A stretch of DNA of 64,000 nucleotides, from NCBI RefSeq assembly GCF_003994415.1, contig NZ_CP034689.1, positions 6,324,001 to 6,388,000 on the forward strand, given 5' to 3'. The stretch is from Achromobacter spanius. GTDB taxonomy: Bacteria > Pseudomonadota > Gammaproteobacteria > Burkholderiales > Burkholderiaceae_B. Position numbers and translations under genes: made by a program. The notes under the pieces were generated by a model. That model searched no databases. It saw nothing but the letters and a program-made list of their open reading frames with translations, and was not told where the DNA came from. Below, in pieces: positions 43,997 through 52,600 of this stretch (within the stretch, counting starts at the first letter, position 1; the number at the start of each line of letters is the position of its first letter).

Positions 43997-44028
43997 GTGT
44001 TGCCTCTTTATAGGATGAAAATAGGGGA

Positions 44029-44075
44029 CTGAGTCTCAGCGAGCCGGATTCACCCCCTTGTGCGGGGCTCCGCTG
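44029..44075 (-). promoter_or_regulatory. Structured leader of metQ with mutually exclusive hairpins
   Basis: In the leftward transcript CAGCGGAGCC (44075-44066) can pair with GGCTCGCTG (44045-44037), nine base pairs with one bulged G. An inner CCCC/GGGG stem is possible. The 3' arm overlaps the palindrome CTGAGACTCAG (44039-44029), which can fold on its own. The two folds exclude each other, a hallmark of a switching leader. It ends about 33 bases upstream of the metQ ATG. It does not match SAM-I, SAM-II or SAH riboswitch consensus as I know them. Confidence 0.4.
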
Positions 44076-44119
44076 CCTGGAAAACGCACCCAATTTACCT
44101 GAATGCCGCTTATTTGTCG

Positions 44120-44148
44120 GGCATATGGACATGGGTTTTAGGCATATG
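44120..44148. promoter_or_regulatory. Direct repeat GGCATATG between metQ and argB
   Basis: GGCATATG occurs at 44120-44127 and 44141-44148, 21 bases apart, two helical turns. The CATATG core is palindromic. Located about 112-140 bases upstream of argB and upstream of the metQ leader, so it could serve either gene. Regulator unknown. Confidence 0.35.
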
Positions 44149-44259
44149 AAACGCGGGGGTACTACAATCCGTCGTATGCTTGCGCTACCGCGTTCCGAAC
44201 GCGATGTTGTGCAGGCATTTTTTCTAACCTTTTCATATCTATTTGCCGACTTAGCTGCC

Positions 44260-45162
44260 ATGACCGACACCCCCGACCCTGCTGCCGTTTCGTCCCCCGC
44301 TGTCAAAGCCGCTGTGCTGTCTGAAGCACTGCCGTATATCCGACGATTCCACGGCAAGACCATCGTGGTCAAGTACGGCGGCAACGCCATGACGGAAGAG
44401 CGCTTGCAGCGCAGCTTCGCGCACGACGTCGTGCTGCTCAAGCTGGTGGGTCTGAACCCGGTGGTGGTGCACGGCGGCGGTCCGCAGATCGACGACGCGC
44501 TGCGCCGCATCGGCAAGCAAGGCACCTTCATCCAGGGCATGCGCGTGACCGATGCCGAAACCATGGAAGTGGTTGAATGGGTGCTGGGCGGCCAGGTCCA
44601 GCAAGACATCGTCATGATGATCAACGAGGTCGGCGGCAAGGCCGTGGGCCTGACCGGCAAGGACGGCGGCTTGATCCAGGCTCAGAAAAAACTGATGGCC
44701 AACAAGGACAACCCCGCCGAACCCATCGACATCGGCTTCGTGGGCGACATCACGCTGGTTGAACCCGCGGTGGTCAAGGCCCTGCAAGACGACCAGTTCA
44801 TTCCCGTGATTTCGCCCATTGGCTATGGCGAAGACGGCACCGCCTACAACATCAACGCCGACGTCGTCGCCGGCAAGATGGCCGAAGTGCTGGGCGCCGA
44901 AAAGCTGTTGATGCTGACGAACACCCCGGGCGTGCTGGACAAGGCGGGCAAGTTGCTGCGCAGCCTGTCGGCCCAGACCATCGACGAACTCTTCGCCGAC
45001 GGCACCATCTCGGGTGGCATGCTGCCCAAGATCTCGTCGGCGCTGGACGCCGCCAAGAACGGCGTGAATTCCGTGCACATCGTCGACGGCCGTGTGCCGC
45101 ACTGCCTGCTGCTGGAAATTCTGACCGACCAGGGCGTGGGCACGATGATCAGCTCGCATTGA
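44260..45162 (+). CDS. argB: Acetylglutamate kinase
   Basis: A 300-residue kinase of arginine biosynthesis that phosphorylates N-acetylglutamate. Typical motifs are VVKYGGNAMTEERLQ, VVVHGGGPQIDDALRRIGK and INADVVAGKMAEVLGAEKLLMLTNTPGV. The ATG at 44260 was chosen as the only one fitting family length; the upstream in-frame extension from 44125 has no homology. The N-terminal helix (LSEALPYIRRFHGK) suggests the hexameric, arginine-inhibited form. Its TGA shares a base with the next start (TGATG). Confidence 0.96.
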   Translation: MTDTPDPAAVSSPAVKAAVLSEALPYIRRFHGKTIVVKYGGNAMTEERLQRSFAHDVVLLKLVGLNPVVVHGGGPQIDDALRRIGKQGTFIQGMRVTDAETMEVVEWVLGGQVQQDIVMMINEVGGKAVGLTGKDGGLIQAQKKLMANKDNPAEPIDIGFVGDITLVEPAVVKALQDDQFIPVISPIGYGEDGTAYNINADVVAGKMAEVLGAEKLLMLTNTPGVLDKAGKLLRSLSAQTIDELFADGTISGGMLPKISSALDAAKNGVNSVHIVDGRVPHCLLLEILTDQGVGTMISSH

Positions 45163-45908
45163 TGCGAGCACAGCGTCTTTTGTTGCGACCGGCGGTGCGC
45201 CTGCGCCGCTCGCGCCGCGTGGCCACGGGCGTTTCCGAACGCCTGTGGCTGTTCGACCTGGACAACACGCTGCACGACACCTCGCATGCCATCTTTCCGA
45301 AGATAGACCTGGGCATGACCATGGCGGTGGCCGAGGCGCTGAATGTAGACGTCGACACCGCCAACGATCTGCGCAGGCAGTATTGGCACCGCTACGGCGC
45401 CACGATGATCGGCATGGTGCGCCATCACGGCGTCAATCCGCACGACTTCCTGCATCGCAGCCACGACTTTGACGTCAATCCGCTGGTGCGCAGCGAAAAG
45501 GCGCTGGCCTACAAGCTGCGCCGCCTGCCCGGCCGCAAGGTGCTGCTGACCAACGCACCGCTGCGCTATGCGCGTTCCGTGCTGGAACGCCTGGGCATCC
45601 TGAACCAGTTCGATAGCCTGTGGGCCATCGAACACATGCAACTGCACGGTGAATTCCGGCCCAAGCCCTCACCCGCGCTGCTGCGTTACGTGCTGGCCCG
45701 CGAAGGCGTGCCCGCCCACCGCGCCGTGCTGGTCGAAGACACCCTGGCCAACCTGCGCGGCGCGCGCAGCGTGGGCGTGCGCACGGTGCACGTGTATCAC
45801 CCCGGCACACCCTTTTCACGCGGCCAATCGCATCGTCCGCCCTATGTCGACTTGCGGGTAAACTCCGTCAGTGATTTGTTGTTACGTCGGCGTCCCCTGC
45901 GGGGATAG
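45162..45908 (+). CDS. HAD-family pyrimidine 5'-nucleotidase
   Basis: A 248-residue HAD hydrolase of the SDT1/PynA-like group. The nucleophile motif is LWLFDLDNTLHDTSHAIFPKI, motif II is VLLTNAPLRYA and motif IV is AVLVEDTLANLRGARSVG. It probably dephosphorylates UMP/CMP-type nucleotides. The first ~25 residues are Arg-rich and may reflect a start that is slightly too early, though the ATG overlaps argB (TGATG). Sits between argB and slmA, a conserved betaproteobacterial order. Confidence 0.9.
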   Translation: MRAQRLLLRPAVRLRRSRRVATGVSERLWLFDLDNTLHDTSHAIFPKIDLGMTMAVAEALNVDVDTANDLRRQYWHRYGATMIGMVRHHGVNPHDFLHRSHDFDVNPLVRSEKALAYKLRRLPGRKVLLTNAPLRYARSVLERLGILNQFDSLWAIEHMQLHGEFRPKPSPALLRYVLAREGVPAHRAVLVEDTLANLRGARSVGVRTVHVYHPGTPFSRGQSHRPPYVDLRVNSVSDLLLRRRPLRG

Positions 45909-45965
45909 CGGCGCGCTCCTCCCCTTCCCTTCACCGTCCAAGCCTGCGCGAGAGCAGTCCCTTCC

Positions 45966-46541
45966 ATGGCGAGCAAACCCGGCGAGCGCAAGACCCAGAT
46001 TCTGCAGACCCTGGCCGAGATGCTGGAGCAACCGCACGCATCCCGCATCACCACGGCTGCGCTGGCCGCGCGCCTGCAAGTTTCGGAAGCCGCGCTGTAC
46101 CGGCACTTCGCCAGCAAGGCGCAGATGTTCGAAGGGCTGATCGAATTCATCGAAACCAGCATCTTCACGCTGGTCAATCAGATTGCCACCGTGGAACCCT
46201 ACGGCGTGCCGCAAGCGCACAAAACCGTGGCAATGCTGCTGACGTTTTCCGAGCGCAACAAAGGCATGACGCGGGTGCTGACCGGCGACGCCCTGGTCAC
46301 GGAAGACAACCGGCTGCAAGAGCGCATCAACCACATCAATGACCGTATCGAAACGTCGTTGAAGCAGTCGCTGCGCATCGCCATCACCGACGGCGGTTTG
46401 CCGGCGGACGCCAACGTGGCTGCCCATGCCAGCCTGCTGACGCATCTGGTGTTGGGCCGCTGGCTGCGCTATGCGCAAAGCGGCTGGCGCGTGGCGCCGA
46501 CGCTGCACCTGGATGAGCAACTGCGCCTGGCCCTGGGTTGA
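45966..46541 (+). CDS. slmA: Nucleoid occlusion factor SlmA (TetR family)
   Basis: A 191-residue TetR-type DNA-binding protein. The helix-turn-helix reads ASRITTAALAARLQVSEAALYRHFASKAQMFEGLIEFIE, the SlmA signature. SlmA binds chromosomal SBS sites and blocks FtsZ ring assembly over the nucleoid, and does not act as a classical repressor. Context with argB and the HAD gene supports the call. Length is normal. Confidence 0.93.
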   Translation: MASKPGERKTQILQTLAEMLEQPHASRITTAALAARLQVSEAALYRHFASKAQMFEGLIEFIETSIFTLVNQIATVEPYGVPQAHKTVAMLLTFSERNKGMTRVLTGDALVTEDNRLQERINHINDRIETSLKQSLRIAITDGGLPADANVAAHASLLTHLVLGRWLRYAQSGWRVAPTLHLDEQLRLALG

Positions 46542-46719
46542 GCGACGCCCCCCCATTAGCGGCATAACACGAACGAATTCAAGTAGAAATCAGGTGCCAA
46601 CGCCGCAGGGCGCTGGCACAATTCGTGTGCATTCATGCAACAGTCCTTGCTTGCGACCCACAAGGGCGGTCGAGCATAATGCCCCGGATGGGTTTGCTCA
46701 AGCCCAGATTTCCATCAGC

Positions 46720-46733
46720 TTGATCCACATCAA
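46720..46733. promoter_or_regulatory. Perfect FNR/ANR-type box upstream of the DASS transporter
   Basis: TTGAT-CCAC-ATCAA matches the FNR/ANR/DNR consensus TTGAT-N4-ATCAA at all ten fixed positions. Its centre is about 120 bases before the transporter start. A weak -10 (CACGAT, 46756-46761) lies at the distance expected for class II activation. The 305-base gap between slmA and the transporter holds no other gene. Confidence 0.65.
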
Positions 46734-46771
46734 TGCGGGTTTTCCTCAATGCCGTCACGATCGTCCTGTAG

Positions 46772-46822
46772 CGTCGACACATCGAATTGAATAAACCCGT
46801 GCTCGCGGGAAGTGTGTCGACG
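46772..46822. promoter_or_regulatory. 51-bp inverted repeat in front of the DASS transporter
   Basis: CGTCGACACA (46772-46781) is perfectly inverted as TGTGTCGACG (46813-46822), and CCCG...CGGG inside the loop can pair further. It ends 24 bases before the ATG. It could be a paired operator or a leader RNA hairpin placed just before the ribosome site (GGAG at 46837-46840). Confidence 0.55.
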
Positions 46823-46846
46823 GTTTGACCTCAACCGGAGATGGAT

Positions 46847-48340
46847 ATGACCGCGCCAGTCGCTGTCCCTGCCTCGCAAGCCCCCAAGAAAGTAAAAATA
46901 CCCATCGGACTCATCGCCGGCGTCTTGGTGATGATCGGGGTGCTGATGATGCCCCTGCCCGCCGACCTGCCGGTTGCGGGCCACCGCATGCTGGCTATCC
47001 TGGCGTTCGCCGTGGTGGTCTGGATTACCGAAGCCGTGTCTTACGAAGCCAGCGCGATCATGATCACGACGCTGATGGCTTTCCTGCTGGGCACGGCTCC
47101 GACAATCAAAGACCCGAACGTGCTTTACGGCACGTCCGCCGCCATCAGCATGGCGCTGACAGGCTTTGCCAACTCGGCGCTGGCGTTGGTCACCGGCGCC
47201 TTGTTCATTGCCGCCGCCATGACCTTCACCGGGCTGGACCGGCGCATTGCGCTGGTCACGCTGTCGCGGGTGGGCACCAGCACGCGCCGCATCCTGATCG
47301 GATGTATAGCCGTGACGATCGTACTGAGCCTGGTCGTGCCCAGCGCCACCGCGCGCAGCGCAGCGGTCGTGCCGATCATGATGGGCGTCATCGCCGCCTT
47401 CGGCGTGGACAAGCGGTCGAACATCGCGGCCGGCATCATGATCATCGTGGCGCAAGCCACCAGCATCTGGAACGTGGGCATCCAGACCGCCGCCGCGCAA
47501 AACCTGCTGACCGTCGGCTTCATGGAAAAGATGCTGGGCGAGCGCGTGGCGTGGTCGGACTGGCTGATCGCCGGCGCGCCGTGGTCGCTGATCATGTCGG
47601 CCGTGCTGATCGTGGTGGTGCTGAAGCTGCTGCCGCCGGAAAGCGACAGCATCGCCGGGGGCAAGGAAGCGGTCGAAAAATCGTTGCTTGAACTGGGCCC
47701 GATGACCAGCGCGCAAAAGCGCCTGATGGGCGTGTCGCTCATGCTGCTGCTGTTCTGGGCAACCGAAGGCAAGCTGCACAAGTTCGACACCACATCCACC
47801 ACCTACTTCGGCCTGGTCCTGCTGCTGCTGCCGCGCTTTGGCGTGATGACGTGGAAAGACGTGCAGTCGCGCATTCCATGGGGCACCGTGATTGTGTTTG
47901 GCGTGGGCATCAGCCTGGGTACCGCCCTGCTGACCACCCAAGCCGGCCAATGGCTGGGCAACCAGGTCGTTGCGCACACCGGGCTGGACCATCTTGGGCC
48001 TCTGGCCATCTTCGCCGTGCTGGCCGCTTTCCTGATCATCATCCACCTGGGTTTTGCCAGCGCCACCGCGCTGACCTCGGCCATGCTGCCCATCCTGATC
48101 TCGGTGCTGGCCACGCTGCCCGGCGATTTCAGCCGCCTGGGCATGACGATGCTGCTGGGCTTCGTCGTCAGCTACGGCTTCATCCTGCCGATCAATGCCC
48201 CGCAGAACATGGTGTGCCTGGGCACGGAAACCTTCAACGCCAAGCAGTTCGCGAAAGTCGGCATCATCGTCACTATCGTGGGCTACCTGCTGATGCTGCT
48301 GATGGGCATGACCTACTGGCGCTGGCTCGGCTGGCTGTAG
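46847..48340 (+). CDS. DASS-family (SLC13) anion:sodium symporter
   Basis: A 497-residue inner-membrane carrier with about twelve helices. Segments LAILAFAVVVWITEAVSYEASAI, NSALALVTGALFIAAAM, VPSATARSAAVVPIMMG and LGFVVSYGFILPINAPQN correspond to the two SLC13 hairpin halves. DASS proteins import di- or tricarboxylates (succinate, malate, citrate) or sulfate. The ATG at 46847 has GGAG at a six-base spacing; an ATG at 46841 is too close to that site. The neighbouring Ldh2-type dehydrogenase suggests a hydroxy-dicarboxylate substrate. Confidence 0.92.
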   Translation: MTAPVAVPASQAPKKVKIPIGLIAGVLVMIGVLMMPLPADLPVAGHRMLAILAFAVVVWITEAVSYEASAIMITTLMAFLLGTAPTIKDPNVLYGTSAAISMALTGFANSALALVTGALFIAAAMTFTGLDRRIALVTLSRVGTSTRRILIGCIAVTIVLSLVVPSATARSAAVVPIMMGVIAAFGVDKRSNIAAGIMIIVAQATSIWNVGIQTAAAQNLLTVGFMEKMLGERVAWSDWLIAGAPWSLIMSAVLIVVVLKLLPPESDSIAGGKEAVEKSLLELGPMTSAQKRLMGVSLMLLLFWATEGKLHKFDTTSTTYFGLVLLLLPRFGVMTWKDVQSRIPWGTVIVFGVGISLGTALLTTQAGQWLGNQVVAHTGLDHLGPLAIFAVLAAFLIIIHLGFASATALTSAMLPILISVLATLPGDFSRLGMTMLLGFVVSYGFILPINAPQNMVCLGTETFNAKQFAKVGIIVTIVGYLLMLLMGMTYWRWLGWL

Positions 48341-48352
48341 GGAGAACGCGTC

Positions 48353-49402
48353 ATGAAACTCTCTTTAGCCCAAGCCAATGAATACGGCCGCCGCGTGCTG
48401 ATGGCGCAAGGCGTACCGGAAGACATCGCGCGCGACGTGGCCGAACACCTGGTCGAGTCCGACCGGGTGGGCTACACCAGCCACGGCCTGTCCATCCTGA
48501 CGAACTACCGCCGCGTGCTGTCGCAGGGGCTGGCGCAGGCGGACGGCCGCCCCGAGCTGGTCAATGACCGCGGCGCCATGCTGGCCTATGACGGCCATCA
48601 CGGCCTGGGCCAATATGTGGGCAAGGTGGTCATTGAAAAGGCCATCGAGCGCACGCAGGAACACGGGCAGTGCATCGTGACCCTGCGCCACAGCCATCAC
48701 CTGGGCCGCATGGGCCACTTTGGCGAAATGGTGGCGGCCAAGGGCCTGATCCTGCTGGCCTTCACCAACGTGATCAATCGCGCCCCCACTGTGGCGCCAT
48801 TTGGTGGCGCGCAGGCCTGCCTGACCACCAACCCGCTGTGCTTTGCCGGCCCGCTGCCCGGTGGACGGGCGCCCTTCATCGTGGACATGGCGACGAGTTC
48901 CATCGCGGTGAACAAGGCGCGGGTGCTGGCGGCCAAGGGCGAACAGGCGCCGCCCGGGTCGCTGATCGACGCCGACGGCAACCCCACGACGGACCCCGGC
49001 GCGCTGTTCGCCGACCCGCCGGGCGCCCTGCTGCCCTTTGGCGGACACAAGGGCTATGCGTTGGGCCTGGTGGCCGAACTGCTGGCGGGGGTGTTGTCAG
49101 GCGGAGGCACGATCCAGCCCGATCACCCGCGCAACGGCGTGGCAACGAACAATATGTTCGCGCTGCTGCTGGATCCGCAAGTGGACTTCAACACGGATTG
49201 GCGGTCGATGGAGGTGGGTGCGTTCATCGATTATTTGCACGCCTGCAAGCCGCAACCGGGTATCGAGGCCGTGCAGTATCCGGGGGAATATGAAGCCCGG
49301 AATCGGGCAGTGAATGCGGAGTCGGTGGAGTTCGACAGCCGGATCTGGGACGGGTTGACGAAGTTGGCGGTGGAGCTGGGGGTGCCTGAGGCGTTGCCTT
49401 GA
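48353..49402 (+). CDS. Malate/L-lactate/ureidoglycolate dehydrogenase family protein (Ldh_2)
   Basis: A 349-residue NAD(P)-dependent dehydrogenase of the Ldh_2 (YbiC/AllD/ComC) family, unrelated to classical malate dehydrogenase. Characteristic parts are ESDRVGYTSHGLSILTNYRR, VTLRHSHHLGRMGHFGEMVA and NPLCFAGPLPGGRAPFIVDMATSSIA. It starts 12 bases after the transporter with a good ribosome site (GGAGAAC), so they form an operon. It probably oxidises the imported 2-hydroxy acid, e.g. malate, sulfolactate or a relative; the exact substrate is unknown. Confidence 0.92.
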   Translation: MKLSLAQANEYGRRVLMAQGVPEDIARDVAEHLVESDRVGYTSHGLSILTNYRRVLSQGLAQADGRPELVNDRGAMLAYDGHHGLGQYVGKVVIEKAIERTQEHGQCIVTLRHSHHLGRMGHFGEMVAAKGLILLAFTNVINRAPTVAPFGGAQACLTTNPLCFAGPLPGGRAPFIVDMATSSIAVNKARVLAAKGEQAPPGSLIDADGNPTTDPGALFADPPGALLPFGGHKGYALGLVAELLAGVLSGGGTIQPDHPRNGVATNNMFALLLDPQVDFNTDWRSMEVGAFIDYLHACKPQPGIEAVQYPGEYEARNRAVNAESVEFDSRIWDGLTKLAVELGVPEALP

Positions 49403-49424
49403 GGGGGGGCGTGCTTGCGGAGAT

Positions 49425-49489
49425 GATGGGTTTCGCGCGACGGAGGATGGCGTTTTTGGGTAGGGGGTGGCGCGCTGCACCCATCCTAC
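49425..49489 (-). repeat. Dispersed repeat, copy G
   Basis: Minus orientation: GATGGGTTTCGCGCGACGG at the left, GCGCTGCACCCATCCTAC at the right. Located 22 bases after the Ldh2 stop and 35 bases from the rodA stop, again in a convergent junction. Confidence 0.88.
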
Positions 49490-49524
49490 GCCATCCCGCG
49501 CCATCCACCGCGCGGCGCGCGGTG

Positions 49525-50660
49525 TCAGGTTTTGGTGGATCGGTGTCGGCTGATGCTCATCATGATGCCGAACGCGATGCCCATCGTGAATAGCGCGGTG
49601 CCGCCGTAACTCATGAAGGGTAAGGGTACGCCTACAACCGGCAGGATGCCCGTCACCATCCCGACGTTCACGAACACGTAGATGAATAGCATCATCGTCA
49701 GCGCGCCGGCCAGCAGCCGGCCGAACTGCGATGAGGCGCGAGAGGCGATCGTCAGGCCGCGCGCCATCATCAGGCCGTACAGCACCAGGATCGCAATACC
49801 GCCGTACAGGCCGAATTCCTCGGCGTAGACCGCAAAGATGAAGTCGGTGGTGCGTTCGGGAATAAAGTCCAGATGGGTTTGCGTGCCCTTCATGTAGCCC
49901 TTGCCGTACACGCCCCCCGACCCCACCGCAATCATCGATTGGATCGTGTGGAAGCCCTTGCCGAGCGGATCGGAACTGGGGTTCAGCAGCGTGCAAACGC
50001 GGTGCTTCTGGTAATCGTGCAGCACGACCCAGTTCACGTCCGGTTCGCACAACTGGTCTTCGTAGTACACCAGCGTGCCGATGGCGATAATGCCGGCCAG
50101 CATGACGGGCACCAAGAGCTTGAAGGACAGGCCCGCGAAATAAATCACGAAAAAGCCGGCGCCGAACACCAGCAGCGCCGTGCCCAGGTCAGGCTGCAAC
50201 ACAATCAGTCCAAAGGGCGCGGCCAGCATGGCGGCGGCAGCCAGGAAGTCGCGGATGCGCACGGCGCCTTCGTGGCGCTGGAAATACCAGGCCAGCATCA
50301 TCGGCACGGCAATCTTCATCATCTCGGACGGCTGGATCCGAGTGACACCCAGGTCCAGCCAGCGCGTTGCGCCCTTGCTGGTTTCGCCAAAGAACTCCAC
50401 GCCCAGCAGCAACACCACGCCCACCACGTAAAACGGCAAGGCCAGCTTCATCAACCACTTGGGGGAATCAGCGCCATGGTCCACATGGCGAAGAACGCGA
50501 TGATGAAGTTGCGCGATTGTTCGGCGAATCGCCAGTCGGTACCGCCCACCGCCGAATGCATGACGGTCAGGCCCAGCGCCGCGAACATCATCAGGATGGC
50601 CAGCAGCGGCCAGTCGAACGCCGTGAAAATGCGTAGCAGGATCAGGCCCAGGCGTTTCAT
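49525..50660 (-). pseudogene. rodA: Peptidoglycan glycosyltransferase RodA, reading frame broken by one base
   Basis: RodA polymerises glycan strands of the side wall together with PBP2. The N-terminal part (from ATG 50660, MKRLGLILLRIFTAFDWPLL...FFAMWTMALIPPSG) stops early. The rest (PKWLMKLALPFYVVGVVLLLG to the end at 49525) is in the next frame. The junction is a run of five G bases at 50461-50465; a sixth would restore ...ALIPPKWLMK... and a 378-residue protein of normal length. All SEDS signatures (RWLDLG, QPDLGTALLV, the RTTDFIFAVYAEE loop) are otherwise intact. It overlaps mrdA by ATGA. This could be a sequencing error or a true mutation. Confidence 0.9.
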
Positions 50661-52585
50661 TGTTGGCGCACCACGTCGTCGGTGATGGTTTCGACGGAAG
50701 CCAGGGGGTCGCCGCGGTCGGGCCGCACGATCTGGTCCTGACGGTCTTTGGCGAGCCAGTAGTCGAAGACCTTGCGCGCGACCGGCGCGGCCACGCTGGC
50801 GCCCCAGCCTGCGTTCTCGACAATCAGCGACACGGCAATGCGGGGGTGCTCCAGCGGGGCGAAGCCCATGAACAGCGCGTGGTCGCGCAGGCGTTCATCA
50901 ATGGCGCTGGCGCGGTAATGGCCGCCGCGCAGGCTGAACACCTGGGCGGTGCCGGTTTTACCGGCCGCCTGGTAGGGCGCGTTGGCGAACGCGCGGCGCG
51001 CCGTACCGGATCGCACCACGTCAGCCATGGCGTTCTTGATCACGTCCACGTTGGCCTGCTTGAGCGGAATGCGGTAGTCGGGCACGGACACCGTCGGCTT
51101 GGCGACGCCGGTGCGGGAATCACGCACCGCGTGCACCAGGTGCGGCCGCCGGTACAGCCCATTGTTGGCCAGGGTCGAGGTGCCCTGCGCCAGTTGCAGC
51201 AGGGTGAATGAGTTGTAGCCCTGGCCCACGGCCACTGAAATGGTTTCACCCGCGTACCAGCGCTGGCGGTCCTTGTCTTTGTAGGCCGCGCGCTTCCAGT
51301 CGGTGGACGGCAACACGCCGCGCTTTTCGCCTTCCAGGTCGATGCCGGTGATCTGGCCAAAACCGAACTGCTTGGAGAAGTCATGCAGGGCATTGACGCC
51401 GATTTCGGGGCCAAGCGAATAAAAGTAGGTGTCGGACGACACCACGATGGCCTTGTGCATGTCGGTCATGCCGTAGGCCGCGCCGCCCGCGTTGCGAAAC
51501 TTCTGTCCGCCGAATTCGTAGTAACCGGGGTCCGAGATGCGATCCGTGGCGCTGCGCTTGCCCAGCTCCAGCGCGGCCAGACCAACGAAGGGCTTGTAAG
51601 TGGAGCCAATGGGGTAGGTGCCGTAAAGCGGGCGGTTGATCAGCGGATGGTCTGGCGATTCGTTCAGCATGCGCCAGTTGTCGACATCGATGCCATCCAC
51701 GAAAAGATTGGGGTCGAATGACGGTTGCGACACAAAGGCCAGCACTTCGCCCGTGTCCGGGTCAATGGCGACGAGCGCGCCGCGCTGTCCCGCAAAGGCT
51801 TCTTCGGCCACCTTCTGCAGGCCCATGTCGATCGACAACATGATGTCCGACCCTGGCACCGGGTCAATCCGCCGCAGGGTACGCATGGGGCGGCCGCCCG
51901 CGGTGACTTCGACCTCTTCCAGGCCGGTGCGGCCATGCAACTGCTCTTCCCAGGTCTTTTCGATGCCTTTTTTGCCGATGACGTCGGTACCGCGATAGTT
52001 GCCCAACTGGCCGGTGCGCTCGAGCTCTTCGTTGTCGCCCTCGGCGATGCGGCCGATATAACCCACCACGTGCGCGGCAGACACGCCTTGCGGGTATTCA
52101 CGCACCCAGCGTGCCCGCAATTCCACGCCCGGAAACTGGAAAGCGTGCGCGGCGAACCAGGCGGCCTCGGTGTCGTTCAGATTGTTGCGCAAGAGCAGGC
52201 TGGCGTAGCGGCTGGATTCCGCCGCGCGCCGCTTGAAGCGCCGTTGATCCGCCGGGCTGATGTAGACGACTTCGGTCAGGCGCTCGAACAGCTCGTTCAT
52301 GTTGCCGGCGTGGGCAGGCACCACTTCCAGCGTGTAGGTACGGTAGTTGCGCGCCAGGACTTCGCCATTGCGGTCCAGGATCTCGCCGCGCCGCGGCGGA
52401 ATCGGCACCACCGCGATGCGGTTGCGGTCGGCGCGCTCGGACAGGCCTTCGTAACGGTCAACCTGCAAATACCAGAACCGACCCACCAACACGCCGAAGC
52501 ACACCAAGGCGAACACGCCGCCCACCCAGGCGCGCATGCGGAATCGCTGCTTTTGCTGCTGGCCGGTTTTCTTGAATTCAAACAT
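50657..52585 (-). CDS. mrdA: Penicillin-binding protein 2
   Basis: A 642-residue class B monofunctional transpeptidase of the elongasome. A membrane anchor (about residues 19-40) is followed by a PBP dimerisation domain (about 62-230) and the transpeptidase domain. The active site Ser328 is in GSTYKPF, the second motif is SSD (383-385) and the KTG box is at 543-545. ATG 52585 was preferred over a GTG one codon earlier. The stop overlaps rodA's start. It follows mreD by 15 bases. Confidence 0.96.
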   Translation of the reverse strand: MFEFKKTGQQQKQRFRMRAWVGGVFALVCFGVLVGRFWYLQVDRYEGLSERADRNRIAVVPIPPRRGEILDRNGEVLARNYRTYTLEVVPAHAGNMNELFERLTEVVYISPADQRRFKRRAAESSRYASLLLRNNLNDTEAAWFAAHAFQFPGVELRARWVREYPQGVSAAHVVGYIGRIAEGDNEELERTGQLGNYRGTDVIGKKGIEKTWEEQLHGRTGLEEVEVTAGGRPMRTLRRIDPVPGSDIMLSIDMGLQKVAEEAFAGQRGALVAIDPDTGEVLAFVSQPSFDPNLFVDGIDVDNWRMLNESPDHPLINRPLYGTYPIGSTYKPFVGLAALELGKRSATDRISDPGYYEFGGQKFRNAGGAAYGMTDMHKAIVVSSDTYFYSLGPEIGVNALHDFSKQFGFGQITGIDLEGEKRGVLPSTDWKRAAYKDKDRQRWYAGETISVAVGQGYNSFTLLQLAQGTSTLANNGLYRRPHLVHAVRDSRTGVAKPTVSVPDYRIPLKQANVDVIKNAMADVVRSGTARRAFANAPYQAAGKTGTAQVFSLRGGHYRASAIDERLRDHALFMGFAPLEHPRIAVSLIVENAGWGASVAAPVARKVFDYWLAKDRQDQIVRPDRGDPLASVETITDDVVRQQ

Positions 52586-52600
52586 CACGCATCACCGCCA

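Noticed and set aside
43997..44110. Known SAM-I, SAM-II or SAH riboswitch upstream of metQ
   Set aside because: The conserved cores of those classes, as I know them, were not found. Only competing hairpins can be supported, so it is reported as an unassigned leader.
46730..48046. A 438-codon antisense frame over the DASS transporter
   Set aside because: Low-complexity His/Gln/Gly composition typical of a shadow frame; the plus strand encodes a well-formed membrane carrier.
50440..50490. Programmed -1/+1 ribosomal frameshifting in rodA
   Set aside because: There is no downstream pseudoknot-like structure or classical slippery heptamer, and RodA is not known to use recoding. A lost base in the G run is the simpler reading.
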